In this document: piece after piece, positions 24,628 through 31,829 of the stretch
Layout of the letters: each line of letters begins with the position of its first letter
Position numbering within the stretch: the first letter of the stretch is position 1
DNA from: Mesorhizobium muleiense
GTDB taxonomy: Bacteria; Pseudomonadota; Alphaproteobacteria; Rhizobiales; Rhizobiaceae
Assembly: GCF_900099905.1 (NCBI RefSeq)
Contig: NZ_FNEE01000016.1
Location: forward strand, 1-64,000
Direction: 5' to 3'
Length of the DNA stretch: 64,000 nucleotides
The notes under the pieces: model-generated
The model's input: the letters and a program-made list of their open reading frames with translations, nothing else
Databases searched by the model: none
Told to the model about the DNA's origin: nothing
Made by a program: the position numbers and the translations under genes

Positions 24628-26132
24628 GCCGCCACCTTTCGCTGTTCGGCGCCCATCGCGGCGGAAACGATCGCTTCCTCGCTCAGCGCGCCGCGCTTGA
24701 GCATGGCAACGATGTGACCCTCCCGGACCACCGCGACGCGGTCGCAAAGGTGCACCAGTTCGGGTGTGTCGGAACTGAGCAGCACGACCGCCTTGCCGGC
24801 GGCGGCGAAGTTGCGAAGCATCATGTAGATTTCGCGCTTGGTCTCGACATCGACGCCGCGCGTCGGGTCATTGAGGAGAAGCACAAGCGGGTCGTGCGGC
24901 ATCCATTTCGCCAGCGCGACCTTCTGCTGGTTGCCGCCCGAGAGGGCCTGCGCCGGCCGGTCGAGGTCGCCCTTGATACCAAGCTGGGCAGCGAGACCTC
25001 TTGCCGTCTCGCGCTCGGCACGGCGGCTGCGCAGCTTCAGCGCCGGCAGTCTTGCGAAAGTGGGCAGCATCATGTTGGTGATGATGGAATGGATCAGGTG
25101 CAGGCCCTCGCGCTTGCGGTCGGCCGGGACATAGGCGAGGCCAAGCGCGTTGGCTTTCGGCACACCGCTGGGCAAACCCGAAGCCCCCTTAACGATCGCG
25201 GATGCCGTCCTGGCCGGAATGGCACCGTAGAGGCCGAGCAGCAAATCTTCCTGCCCTTGCCCGACCAGGCCTCCGATGCCAAGCACCTCACCCGTCCTGA
25301 TGTCGAGATCGACGTCGCGCATCAGGCCGGCCGAAAAATTGCGAACCGAAATGGCGTTGGCAGCCGATGCCGAAGGCTGCCAATGCGGAAAGAGATCGCC
25401 GGGGTCGCGCCCGACCATCAGCCGTACCAGTCCTCTGGCGTCGGTTCCTTCCAGGGTGCGGTCCGCCGTGCAGGTGCCGTCCTTCAGGACGGTGACGTGC
25501 TGGCACAGCGCCATGACTTCGTTCAGCCGGTGCGAAATGTAGAGAATGGCGATGCCCTCGCCGCGCAGCCTCTCCAACAGGTCCGTCAGGACTTTCGTTT
25601 CGTTTGCCGAAAGCGACGAAGTGGGTTCGTCGAGAATGAGCACGCGCGGCCGGCGGTAAAGCGCCTTGGCGATCTCCACCATCTGCCGGCGGCCAAGCGA
25701 CAATTGTCCGACCGGCATCGAGAGCGGTTCGTGAAGTCCGACAAGATCGCATGCTGCCCTGGCCCGCACTGCGAGTTCGGGATAGTCGAGCAAACCGAAC
25801 CGGCGCGGATAGGCGCCAAGGCCGATGTTCTCGGCGATGGAGAGGCTGGCCGTCAGGCTGAGTTCCTGCTGGACGACGGCAATCCCTGCCTGTTGCGCAT
25901 AGGCAGGGCTCATGCGCGGCACCGGGCGCCCATCGACCTCGATCGCCCCGCCGTCCGGGCGCAAGGCACCGGACAAAAGGTTGATCAGCGTCGACTTTCC
26001 GGCGCCGTTCTCGCCGAGCAGCGCATGCACGCGGCCCGGCTGGAGAGCGATGGAAACATCGCGCAGGACGGGATTGCCGAAGAAGGACTTCGACACCCCC
26101 CGCGCGGCAAGAAGCGGAGCCGTGGCCAGCAC
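24624..26132 (-). CDS. Sugar-type ABC transporter ATPase, double NBD
   Basis: A 502-residue RbsA/MglA-like tandem ATPase. Domain 1 has GENGAGKST, an atypical signature VGQLSLGRRQM and LILDEPTSSL. Domain 2 has a degenerate Walker A (GLVGQGQED), LSGGNQQKV and LLNDPTRGVD. This is the normal arrangement for CUT2 importers of pentoses, hexoses and related compounds such as rhizopines or polyols. It follows the binding-protein gene by 19 bases and overlaps the first permease. Confidence 0.92.
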   Translation of the reverse strand: MLATAPLLAARGVSKSFFGNPVLRDVSIALQPGRVHALLGENGAGKSTLINLLSGALRPDGGAIEVDGRPVPRMSPAYAQQAGIAVVQQELSLTASLSIAENIGLGAYPRRFGLLDYPELAVRARAACDLVGLHEPLSMPVGQLSLGRRQMVEIAKALYRRPRVLILDEPTSSLSANETKVLTDLLERLRGEGIAILYISHRLNEVMALCQHVTVLKDGTCTADRTLEGTDARGLVRLMVGRDPGDLFPHWQPSASAANAISVRNFSAGLMRDVDLDIRTGEVLGIGGLVGQGQEDLLLGLYGAIPARTASAIVKGASGLPSGVPKANALGLAYVPADRKREGLHLIHSIITNMMLPTFARLPALKLRSRRAERETARGLAAQLGIKGDLDRPAQALSGGNQQKVALAKWMPHDPLVLLLNDPTRGVDVETKREIYMMLRNFAAAGKAVVLLSSDTPELVHLCDRVAVVREGHIVAMLKRGALSEEAIVSAAMGAEQRKVAA

Positions 26133-26151
26133 TTTCTGCGACCTTTCAGGC

Positions 26152-27204
26152 TTATTGCTCAGCCAGAAGTTTCTTGAACAACTCCTCGTCGTAGGGCGAA
26201 TAGATATAGCCGTCGGCCGGAAAGTCGGCCGCCCGTGCGAGGTACTGATCGATATTGGAATTGTCGATCACCGGCAGCGGGATCTTGACAAAAGCCGGCA
26301 CATCCTTGCCTTCCAGCGCCTGAACGGCGGTGTAGGTGGCGAAAGCGCCGAGCCAGTTCGGCTGCATGGTTGCCCAGCTCTTGAGGCCCTTTTCCTTCCA
26401 GAGTTCGAGGAATTGGCGGGCATTCTCGCCGGTGATCGGCACTTGTTCGCGGCCCTGCTTGTCGAGGGCGAGCACCGCGCCCGCCGACAAGGCGCCGCCG
26501 AGCGACAGTATCCCGTCGATCTCGGGATTGGCGAACAGCAGGCTGGTGACGGCTTCCTGTGCAGGCGCGACATTGTAGGGTGTATTGGTCTCGGCAAGGA
26601 CCGTCACGTCAGGATGGGCTTTGAGCGCCGCGTCAGCGCCTTTGCGCCGATCGTCGCTGACCGAAACGCCGGCAGGGCCGTTGAGGATGAGGATCTTGCC
26701 CTTGCCGCCGATCGCGTCGATCAGGAACTTGGCCGCCTGATCGCCCCACTGGGCGGAATCGGTGTTGACCTTGGCGGTCACCTGGTCGGTGTCGACGAGG
26801 CTGTCGAAGTTGATGATGGCGATGCCCTTGGCGCAGGCGTCCGCCAGCACACGCGCCGGCGCGGTCGACGAGCCGGCAATCAGGATGATGGCGTCAACGT
26901 CGGAATCGATCATCGACTGGATCTGCTGGATCTGGACGTTTGCGTCGCCCTGGGCGTCGGTTACGACAAGCTTGTCGACCAGCCCCTGCTTCTTCAGGGT
27001 CTCGACCTCGGCTTCGATCGTGCCCTGTGTCTGCTTCATCCAGGTCGGCACTGAATAAATGTTGGCCCAGCCGATCGTGTACGGCGCCTTGCGGTCGCCC
27101 TTGATGCATTTGGCGGCCGCATTGGCCTGCGAACCGGCGCCGAGGCTTAGTAGGAGACCGAGGCAAAGGGCGCTGGCGGATGCGAAAAACGATGATTTCG
27201 TCAT
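26152..27204 (-). CDS. Sugar-type ABC transporter periplasmic binding protein
   Basis: A 350-residue type I periplasmic binding protein of the RbsB-like (Peripla_BP_4) family. It has a Sec signal peptide of about 29 residues ending at ANA, then the mature domain with VVTDAQGDANVQIQQIQ and DAIILIAGSSTAPARVLADA landmarks. The SD AAGGGAAC precedes the ATG. It heads the transporter operon behind a structured leader (27247-27298) and paired palindromes (27323-27361), opposite an IclR regulator. The ligand is unknown. Neighbouring enzymes suggest an amino-sugar or acylated amino-acid conjugate rather than a plain sugar (inference). Confidence 0.9.
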   Translation of the reverse strand: MTKSSFFASASALCLGLLLSLGAGSQANAAAKCIKGDRKAPYTIGWANIYSVPTWMKQTQGTIEAEVETLKKQGLVDKLVVTDAQGDANVQIQQIQSMIDSDVDAIILIAGSSTAPARVLADACAKGIAIINFDSLVDTDQVTAKVNTDSAQWGDQAAKFLIDAIGGKGKILILNGPAGVSVSDDRRKGADAALKAHPDVTVLAETNTPYNVAPAQEAVTSLLFANPEIDGILSLGGALSAGAVLALDKQGREQVPITGENARQFLELWKEKGLKSWATMQPNWLGAFATYTAVQALEGKDVPAFVKIPLPVIDNSNIDQYLARAADFPADGYIYSPYDEELFKKLLAEQ

Positions 27205-27246
27205 GATTGTTCCCTTCTGAGGTTATGCCTGGACGTGCGGGGTCCG

Positions 27247-27298
27247 GACGAGAAAACCCGCCGGTTGCCGCATCCGGAAACCGCCTGTTTTTCTCGTC
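27247..27298 (-). promoter_or_regulatory. Structured leader of binding-protein mRNA
   Basis: GACGAGAAAA (27247-27256) pairs perfectly with TTTTCTCGTC (27289-27298). Inside it CGGTT (27262-27266) pairs with AACCG (27279-27283) around a 12-base loop, with a symmetric 5/5 internal loop between the stems. It lies between the palindromic operators and the start codon at 27204, so it would be in the 5' leader. It could be a stabilising hairpin, an attenuator or a regulatory element. Confidence 0.5.
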
Positions 27299-27322
27299 AG
27301 AACGTTCTGCGCCTGGCTCGTT

Positions 27323-27361
27323 ATTGTCTGATATTTCAGACAATTGGTCTGTATATCAGAC
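27323..27361. promoter_or_regulatory. Two tandem palindromic operators
   Basis: TTGTCTGATATTTCAGACAA is a perfect palindrome around TATT (27324-27343), extended by one more pair to 27323-27344. Just beside it GTCTG-TATAT-CAGAC (27347-27361) repeats the same half-sites. The two centres are 20.5 bases apart, about two helical turns, so two dimers could bind the same DNA face. It lies between the divergent IclR gene and the transporter operon. IclR is the likely binder. Confidence 0.7.
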
Positions 27362-27445
27362 AAATGGGATGCTAGACTGAGCCTTGACATCTTTCAAGCG
27401 TCTTGAGACGAGGGCCGAATTGATTTTTACGCGGATGCGGCCGAC

Positions 27446-28246
27446 ATGAGCGATGGAGCTACTGGTCTGATCGAAACGGAAGCCGGCGCCGAGCCGCGCA
27501 ATGGCGAACGCCGCCGCGGCATCGACCGCGTCATCATGCTGCTGGAAGCGCTTTTGCGGCACCGCGCGCCGATGCGCGTCGGCGACATCGCCAAGATGAT
27601 CGGCGCACCGCGTTCGACCACTTACGAAATCGTCAACAGCCTGCTCGAAGCCGAAATGCTCGAAAACGTCGGGACGGAAGGCTACGTCTATTTCGGTCGG
27701 GCTATGCATCTGTTCGGCTGGGCCTACTCGCATCACAACGCCCACTACCGGCGCATTATCGAGACGCTGGACAAGATGGCGGCGGAGACCGGCGAGACCG
27801 TGCAACTGTGCGGCCTGCGCGGAAACAAATATATCGTTCTCGATTGCCGGGACTCATCCGGCCCGTTCCGGATTTCAAGCGATGTCGGGGTCGAGGTGCC
27901 GATCCCTTGGACGGCGTCCGGGCGGCTCCTGCTCGGCCATATGAGCGAGGAAGAGCTGAAGGACTTCATCCCGCCTGGCGACTACAAGCTGCCCGACGGC
28001 CGCGTCATTGCGCCAGCCGAATTCTTCAGCGATGTCGCCCTGGCCCGCCGGCAAGGTTTCAGCGAGACCGTCGCCCTCGCCGACCGCTTCACGTGGTGCA
28101 TGGCCGCGCCCATCCGCGATAGCTACGGCGCCATCAACAAGACTCTTTGCTTCGTGTTGCCGGTCGACACACCGGAAGCGCGGCGCAGCGAATTGCTTGC
28201 CCTACTGTGCGAACGCGCCCGTGGATTGTCGTTGGCGGGAAGCTAA
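27446..28246 (+). CDS. IclR-family transcriptional regulator
   Basis: A 266-residue IclR regulator with an N-terminal winged helix (GIDRVIMLLEALL to RSTTYEIVNSLLEAEML, about residues 25-70) and a C-terminal GAF-like effector domain with the family-typical PIPWTASGRLLLGHM region. No strong SD precedes the ATG at 27446. It diverges from the sugar-type transporter operon with two palindromic sites between them, so it probably represses that operon and itself. The effector would be the imported compound or a catabolite (inference). Confidence 0.9.
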   Translation: MSDGATGLIETEAGAEPRNGERRRGIDRVIMLLEALLRHRAPMRVGDIAKMIGAPRSTTYEIVNSLLEAEMLENVGTEGYVYFGRAMHLFGWAYSHHNAHYRRIIETLDKMAAETGETVQLCGLRGNKYIVLDCRDSSGPFRISSDVGVEVPIPWTASGRLLLGHMSEEELKDFIPPGDYKLPDGRVIAPAEFFSDVALARRQGFSETVALADRFTWCMAAPIRDSYGAINKTLCFVLPVDTPEARRSELLALLCERARGLSLAGS

Positions 28247-28247
28247 C

Positions 28248-28346
28248 GCATTTCGCCCAAAAGTGCGCAGCGGTTTTGGGATGACGACATGCATAAAAAC
28301 AAAGAACTTAAACCGCGTCGCGTGAATTCCTTATGACGCGCTTTTT
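28248..28346. repeat. Dispersed intergenic repeat, copy 2
   Basis: The first part (28248-28292), with CCCAAAAGTGCGCAGCGG and TTTTGGGATGACGACATGC, and the second part, which aligns to 17656-17714, resemble an element found between many rhizobial genes. The rest of the gap to 28580 has a short CCGGGC/GCCCGG hairpin near 28393 but no gene that I can support. Confidence 0.6.
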
Positions 28347-28580
28347 GAAGAATCGGCTCTGGCGCCTTCGCCAAGGGAGCGCGGAAAAAAATGGCCGGGC
28401 TCGAATACGGCCCGGTCAAAAGAAGGTTACAACCTTCAGAGGGGAATGCCGTTCAGGGGAATGGGAGGAAACCGCCGAACGGTGTTACCTGTTTGAGCTT
28501 GTTTGAGCGGGTTGGGGACGAACAAAATTCCAAAAGCCGGCGGGATAGCGAAAATTCCTGTTCTATTTGCTCTGACGTCT

Positions 28581-29587
28581 TCAGCCGGGTGATGCCCTTG
28601 TCTCAAGGAGATCGGCATAGTGCCGGCGCGCCACGTCAGGATGCGAGCGCAGGCGACTTTTCAGCACATTGGTGCCGACGTCGCGAAACAGCGGATTGTC
28701 CGGATCGCTCGCCGGTCCGCGCGCCTCGGCAGCCAGTTCTTCAGGCAGGGTCAGCAGCGGGATCGTCGCGTCGAGCCGGGCGCTGAAGAAGAACGGAACG
28801 GAAATCCGCTCGACACCGGCCGACGGCGTCACGACACGGTGAACCGTTGCCCTGAGATAGCCGTTCGATGCCAGTTCGAGGAGTTCGCCGATGTTGACCA
28901 CCAGCGTTCCGGGGATCGGATCCACATTCACCCAGCTTCCGTCATATTCGACCTGCAGCCCCTTGTTGTCGTCCTGAAGCAGGAGCGTCAGGAAACCGCC
29001 GTCCTTGTGTGCGCCGACACCCTGGTCGCCGCCGGTTGTGTCGCGCCCGGGATAGCGCACGATCTTCATGCGATGGTTGGGCTCACCGCTATAGATCGGA
29101 TCGAAAGCATCCTCGGCCTGGTCGAGCGACAGCGCGAAGGCCTTCAGCAGGCGGACTGCCACCGCCGTCGCCCTGGTCTGCCATGCCAGCAGTGCCGGCT
29201 TGAGTTGCGGCAGGGCCGAAGGCCATTGGTTCGGCCCTTGCAGCCGCGTCCAGGCAGGAATGCCCGGCCCCGACGCTCGACGCCGATGTCGAGCTGTTCG
29301 CGCCAATCGGCCTTGCCCCTGGTCAGTTCGCCACCGGTGCGCGTGTAGCCGCGGAATTGGGGGGACTTGACCATTTCGATGGCCAGCTTGTCGGCTTCCG
29401 GCAAGGCAAAGAACCGGCGCGAGGCGTCGAGCACCTCGTCGATCTCCACAGCCGAAATTCCATGGCCGCTGAGATAGAAGAAGCCGACATCGCGGGCCGC
29501 CGTGCGCAGATCGAACAGAAAGGTCCGACGCTCCGACGCGCCCTGTTCGAGACGGCTGAGATCGAGCACGGGTACAATCCTGGCCAT
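28581..29587 (-). pseudogene. 2-oxoglutarate/Fe(II) oxygenase of the isopenicillin-N-synthase family, frameshifted
   Basis: The first half, from ATG 29587 behind a strong AGGAGG, reads as the DIOX_N domain (RTAARDVGFFYLSGHGIS). The frame is lost in the GC run at 29262-29272. The second half continues one frame over with WTRLQGPNQWP and the full catalytic core: His and Asp in GAHKDGGFLTLL, the distal His in ATVHRVVTP and the oxoglutarate-binding RISVPFFF, ending at 28581. Adding one base restores a normal protein of about 335 residues. It is a recent pseudogene or a base-call error. It stands alone, so its substrate is unknown. Confidence 0.82.
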
Positions 29588-30033
29588 GGTCAACCTCCTC
29601 CTGCCTCAGGCTTGGATCAGGCTTTTACGGTGACACGCAGGTTGTTGCGATCAAAGCAACGCTCGATCCAATCTCGATGCCATTGGCGGAAAGTCAGCGC
29701 TGCGTTTGGCGGCCGGCAGGCAAATAACGTCCGAACGGCTGTTCCATGGCGCACTCACGCCAAGGCGCTGCAATGTCATTGCATTAAAAGTTCTGCGGTC
29801 TCAGGTTCGCCCTCTCTTCATGAATTCGGCTCGATTGCGAACGCTCAGATCACACGACACGGCGACGACGCGCCATAGCCGCTTTCGGCCATCAGCGCGC
29901 GTCTTGACAAAATATTTTGTCAAGACGAAAATGAGTATGCTTGAGCTTTGACGGGCGGCCGAATCGGCTCGTAGTGCCGTCGTACCGCACCCGGCCCCGA
30001 CCGTGAGGACGCCAAACCCTGAAAGGAGTTCCC
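29588..30033. other. Gene-free spacer containing a long palindrome
   Basis: No reading frame in these 446 bases looks like a gene. The only clear element is the 28-bp palindrome at 29900-29927. Confidence 0.6.
29900..29927. promoter_or_regulatory. Perfect 28-bp palindrome, candidate operator/promoter
   Basis: CGTCTTGACAAAAT is followed at once by its exact complement, with no spacer. Each arm contains TTGACA, a perfect -35 hexamer, at 29904-29909 on the + strand and mirrored on the - strand. A weak GAAAAT follows 17 bases after the + strand hexamer. It lies 106 bases upstream of the SRPBCC gene. The symmetry fits a dimeric repressor such as TetR or MarR type, none of which is encoded next to it. 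Confidence 0.55.
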
Positions 30034-30840
30034 ATGCCGATCAAGAAAGATGAAACCGGAAAGCGTTGGGTCGAAATGGAGTTCATCACGCCCGGCACAC
30101 CCGAGCAGGTGTGGCGGGCCATTGCGACGGGTCCCGGCAACACTGCCTGGTTCACAAAAACCACGATCGACGAACATGTCGGCGGCAGGCTTCATTTCGA
30201 CTTCGGTCCCAATGGCGCGTCCACCGGCGAAGTGACGATTTGGGAGCCGCCGTTCCGTTTCGGCTATGTCGAACGCGACTGGAGCGAAGGCGCCCCGCCT
30301 GTCGCAACGGAGATCACCGTGACCAGCCGGTCGGGTGATCGTTGCGTTGTCCGCATGGTCCATTCGCTGTTTGCCTCGACCGACGATTGGGATGACCAGC
30401 TGGAAGGGTTCGAGAGCGGCTGGCCCGGCTTTTTCGAGGTGCTGCGCATTTACCTTTCGCATTTCGCCGGCGAAAACGCCGCCAGCTTCAGCGTCATGGC
30501 CCGCACGAAGGCCGACCAACTCTCGATTTGGAGGCAACTTACAGAGACGCTCGGACTGGCCGGCGCAAATGTCGGCGAGCGGCGGAATGGACCGCTGCAG
30601 CCGGAGAGACTATCCGGCATAGTCGAACGCGTGCGGCAGGACGACAAGCAGCGCTTCATCGCGCTGCGCCTGACTGCACCTGCTCCCGGCATTGCCCTGA
30701 TCGGAACCTATGATATCGATGGCAGCGCAAATGCCAGCATGGCCCTGTATCTTTATGGCGACGACGCCGAACAGCGCGCCGCCGAGGGCGAGCCCAAGTG
30801 GCGGAACTGGTTTGGCGAAACCTTCAAGCATCCGGGCTGA
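30034..30840 (+). CDS. SRPBCC (AHSA1-like) domain protein
   Basis: A 268-residue cytoplasmic protein. Residues about 10-150 form an AHSA1/START-like SRPBCC domain, shown by FITPGTPEQVWRAIATG at the start, GGRLHFDFGP, WEPPFRFGYVERDW and the terminal helix WPGFFEVLRIYLSHFAG. The remaining about 110 residues form a second, weaker alpha/beta part. Such proteins bind hydrophobic ligands in a helix-grip cavity. In many bacteria they sit beside an ArsR repressor, but none is adjacent here. The SD AAAGGAG precedes the ATG at 30034. Its function is unknown. Confidence 0.85.
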   Translation: MPIKKDETGKRWVEMEFITPGTPEQVWRAIATGPGNTAWFTKTTIDEHVGGRLHFDFGPNGASTGEVTIWEPPFRFGYVERDWSEGAPPVATEITVTSRSGDRCVVRMVHSLFASTDDWDDQLEGFESGWPGFFEVLRIYLSHFAGENAASFSVMARTKADQLSIWRQLTETLGLAGANVGERRNGPLQPERLSGIVERVRQDDKQRFIALRLTAPAPGIALIGTYDIDGSANASMALYLYGDDAEQRAAEGEPKWRNWFGETFKHPG

Positions 30841-30927
30841 CGGATGCTACTGGATCGGCCGGCCAGAAGGTCGGCCGCCCGGGCAGCGCCCAACCATGGC
30901 GCATATGCAATGCATAGGGAGAGTGTG

Positions 30928-31096
30928 ATGAAGGTCGCCAGGTGGGGCAACAGCCTCGCCATCCGTCTTCCCGCCGTTGTGGTCGAGGCCCTCGAACTCA
31001 GGGAAGGCGATGAGATTGCTGAAGCGGCTTCGCGCCTTCCGCGGCCGCCTTCCCGCCGATTTCAAGTTCGACCGGGATGAGGCGAATGCCCTCTAG
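30928..31096 (+). pseudogene. MazE/AbrB-type antitoxin remnant
   Basis: It starts with a good SD and MKVARWGNSLAIRLPAVVV, followed by EALELREGDEI, the DNA-binding half of a MazE-like antitoxin. Right after GDEI (about 31018) the frame jumps: the next frame reads KRLRAFRGRLPADFKFDRDE and ANAL, the antitoxin tail that contacts the toxin, ending at 31094-31096. The residues normally between are missing, so an internal deletion that is not a multiple of three has destroyed the gene. Confidence 0.65.
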
Positions 31097-31130
31097 CTTC
31101 TTCGACCGCAATTCGGCTGTCGGAACGATA
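31086..31130 (+). pseudogene. PIN-domain (VapC-like) toxin remnant
   Basis: It overlaps the antitoxin-tail stop, as the toxin start does in intact modules. MPSSFFDRNSAV resembles the opening of VapC-type toxins (FFD followed by N), including the first active-site Asp, but no PIN domain follows. Only the first dozen codons remain. With the antitoxin remnant it marks a dead toxin-antitoxin module. Confidence 0.45.
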
Positions 31131-31170
31131 CTGCTGTGAAAGCGGCGCCCCGATCCGCTGACAGGACGCG

Positions 31171-31752
31171 TCAGTCGTGGAGTTCCCTCGAGATCGCCGG
31201 GCCGACTGAAAAATCGCTGAATGTGACTTCGAAACCTTCACGTTGCGGTGAACAGCACATCATGCCGACATCGACTGTTTTCGAGGGCGGGAAGTAGGCG
31301 AGCCGCACCGGCTTCCAGCGATGGTCGGAGGCATCGCGATACTGAACGCGGATTGTCTCGGCATGGCGGGTCAGCCGGATCCTGACTCCGTCCGGACCGG
31401 CCGGGATGCTGACCAACGACCAGTCGGAAGCATCATTGGTGACGACGACGGAAAAATAGGCGAGCCCGTCGGTGAACTCGATGCCAGCCTTGACCCAATG
31501 CGTCTCGCTCAGCCGGACCATCAAACCGGCCTGATCATAGAGCACCTTGTAGTCCCCCTTGACGGTGACCTCGGCGCTGAAATCGCCCTCGACCTGCCGG
31601 TAGAGGAAGTGGCCATTGTCACGCCAGAAGTCATAAAAAGTCTCGCGCCAGAAATCGGTTTCCTTGCCGGTCCGAACATGCACGGTGCTGTCGCCGAAGG
31701 CATGATGCGGTGGCGGGTTGAGCCAAGTCAGTTCTGCAGGCTGAGATGTCAT
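31171..31752 (-). CDS. DUF1349-family protein
   Basis: A 193-residue cytoplasmic protein matching the DUF1349 (YesU-like) concanavalin-fold family: KETDFWRETFYDFWRDNGHF, GDFSAEVTVKGDYKVLYDQAGLMV (landmark near residues 57-80), HWVKAGIEFTDG and VGMMCCSP near the end. The length is normal for the family. It may bind carbohydrate, but no activity is established. It stands alone, 77 bases from the next gene on the same strand. Confidence 0.82.
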   Translation of the reverse strand: MTSQPAELTWLNPPPHHAFGDSTVHVRTGKETDFWRETFYDFWRDNGHFLYRQVEGDFSAEVTVKGDYKVLYDQAGLMVRLSETHWVKAGIEFTDGLAYFSVVVTNDASDWSLVSIPAGPDGVRIRLTRHAETIRVQYRDASDHRWKPVRLAYFPPSKTVDVGMMCCSPQREGFEVTFSDFSVGPAISRELHD

Positions 31753-31829
31753 CGACTTGTTCGCCTCGCCGGTTCGTGTTGCGTCATCCGCCTCTCATGC
31801 GACGAGGCGGATTTGTCTCTTTTACGCGC

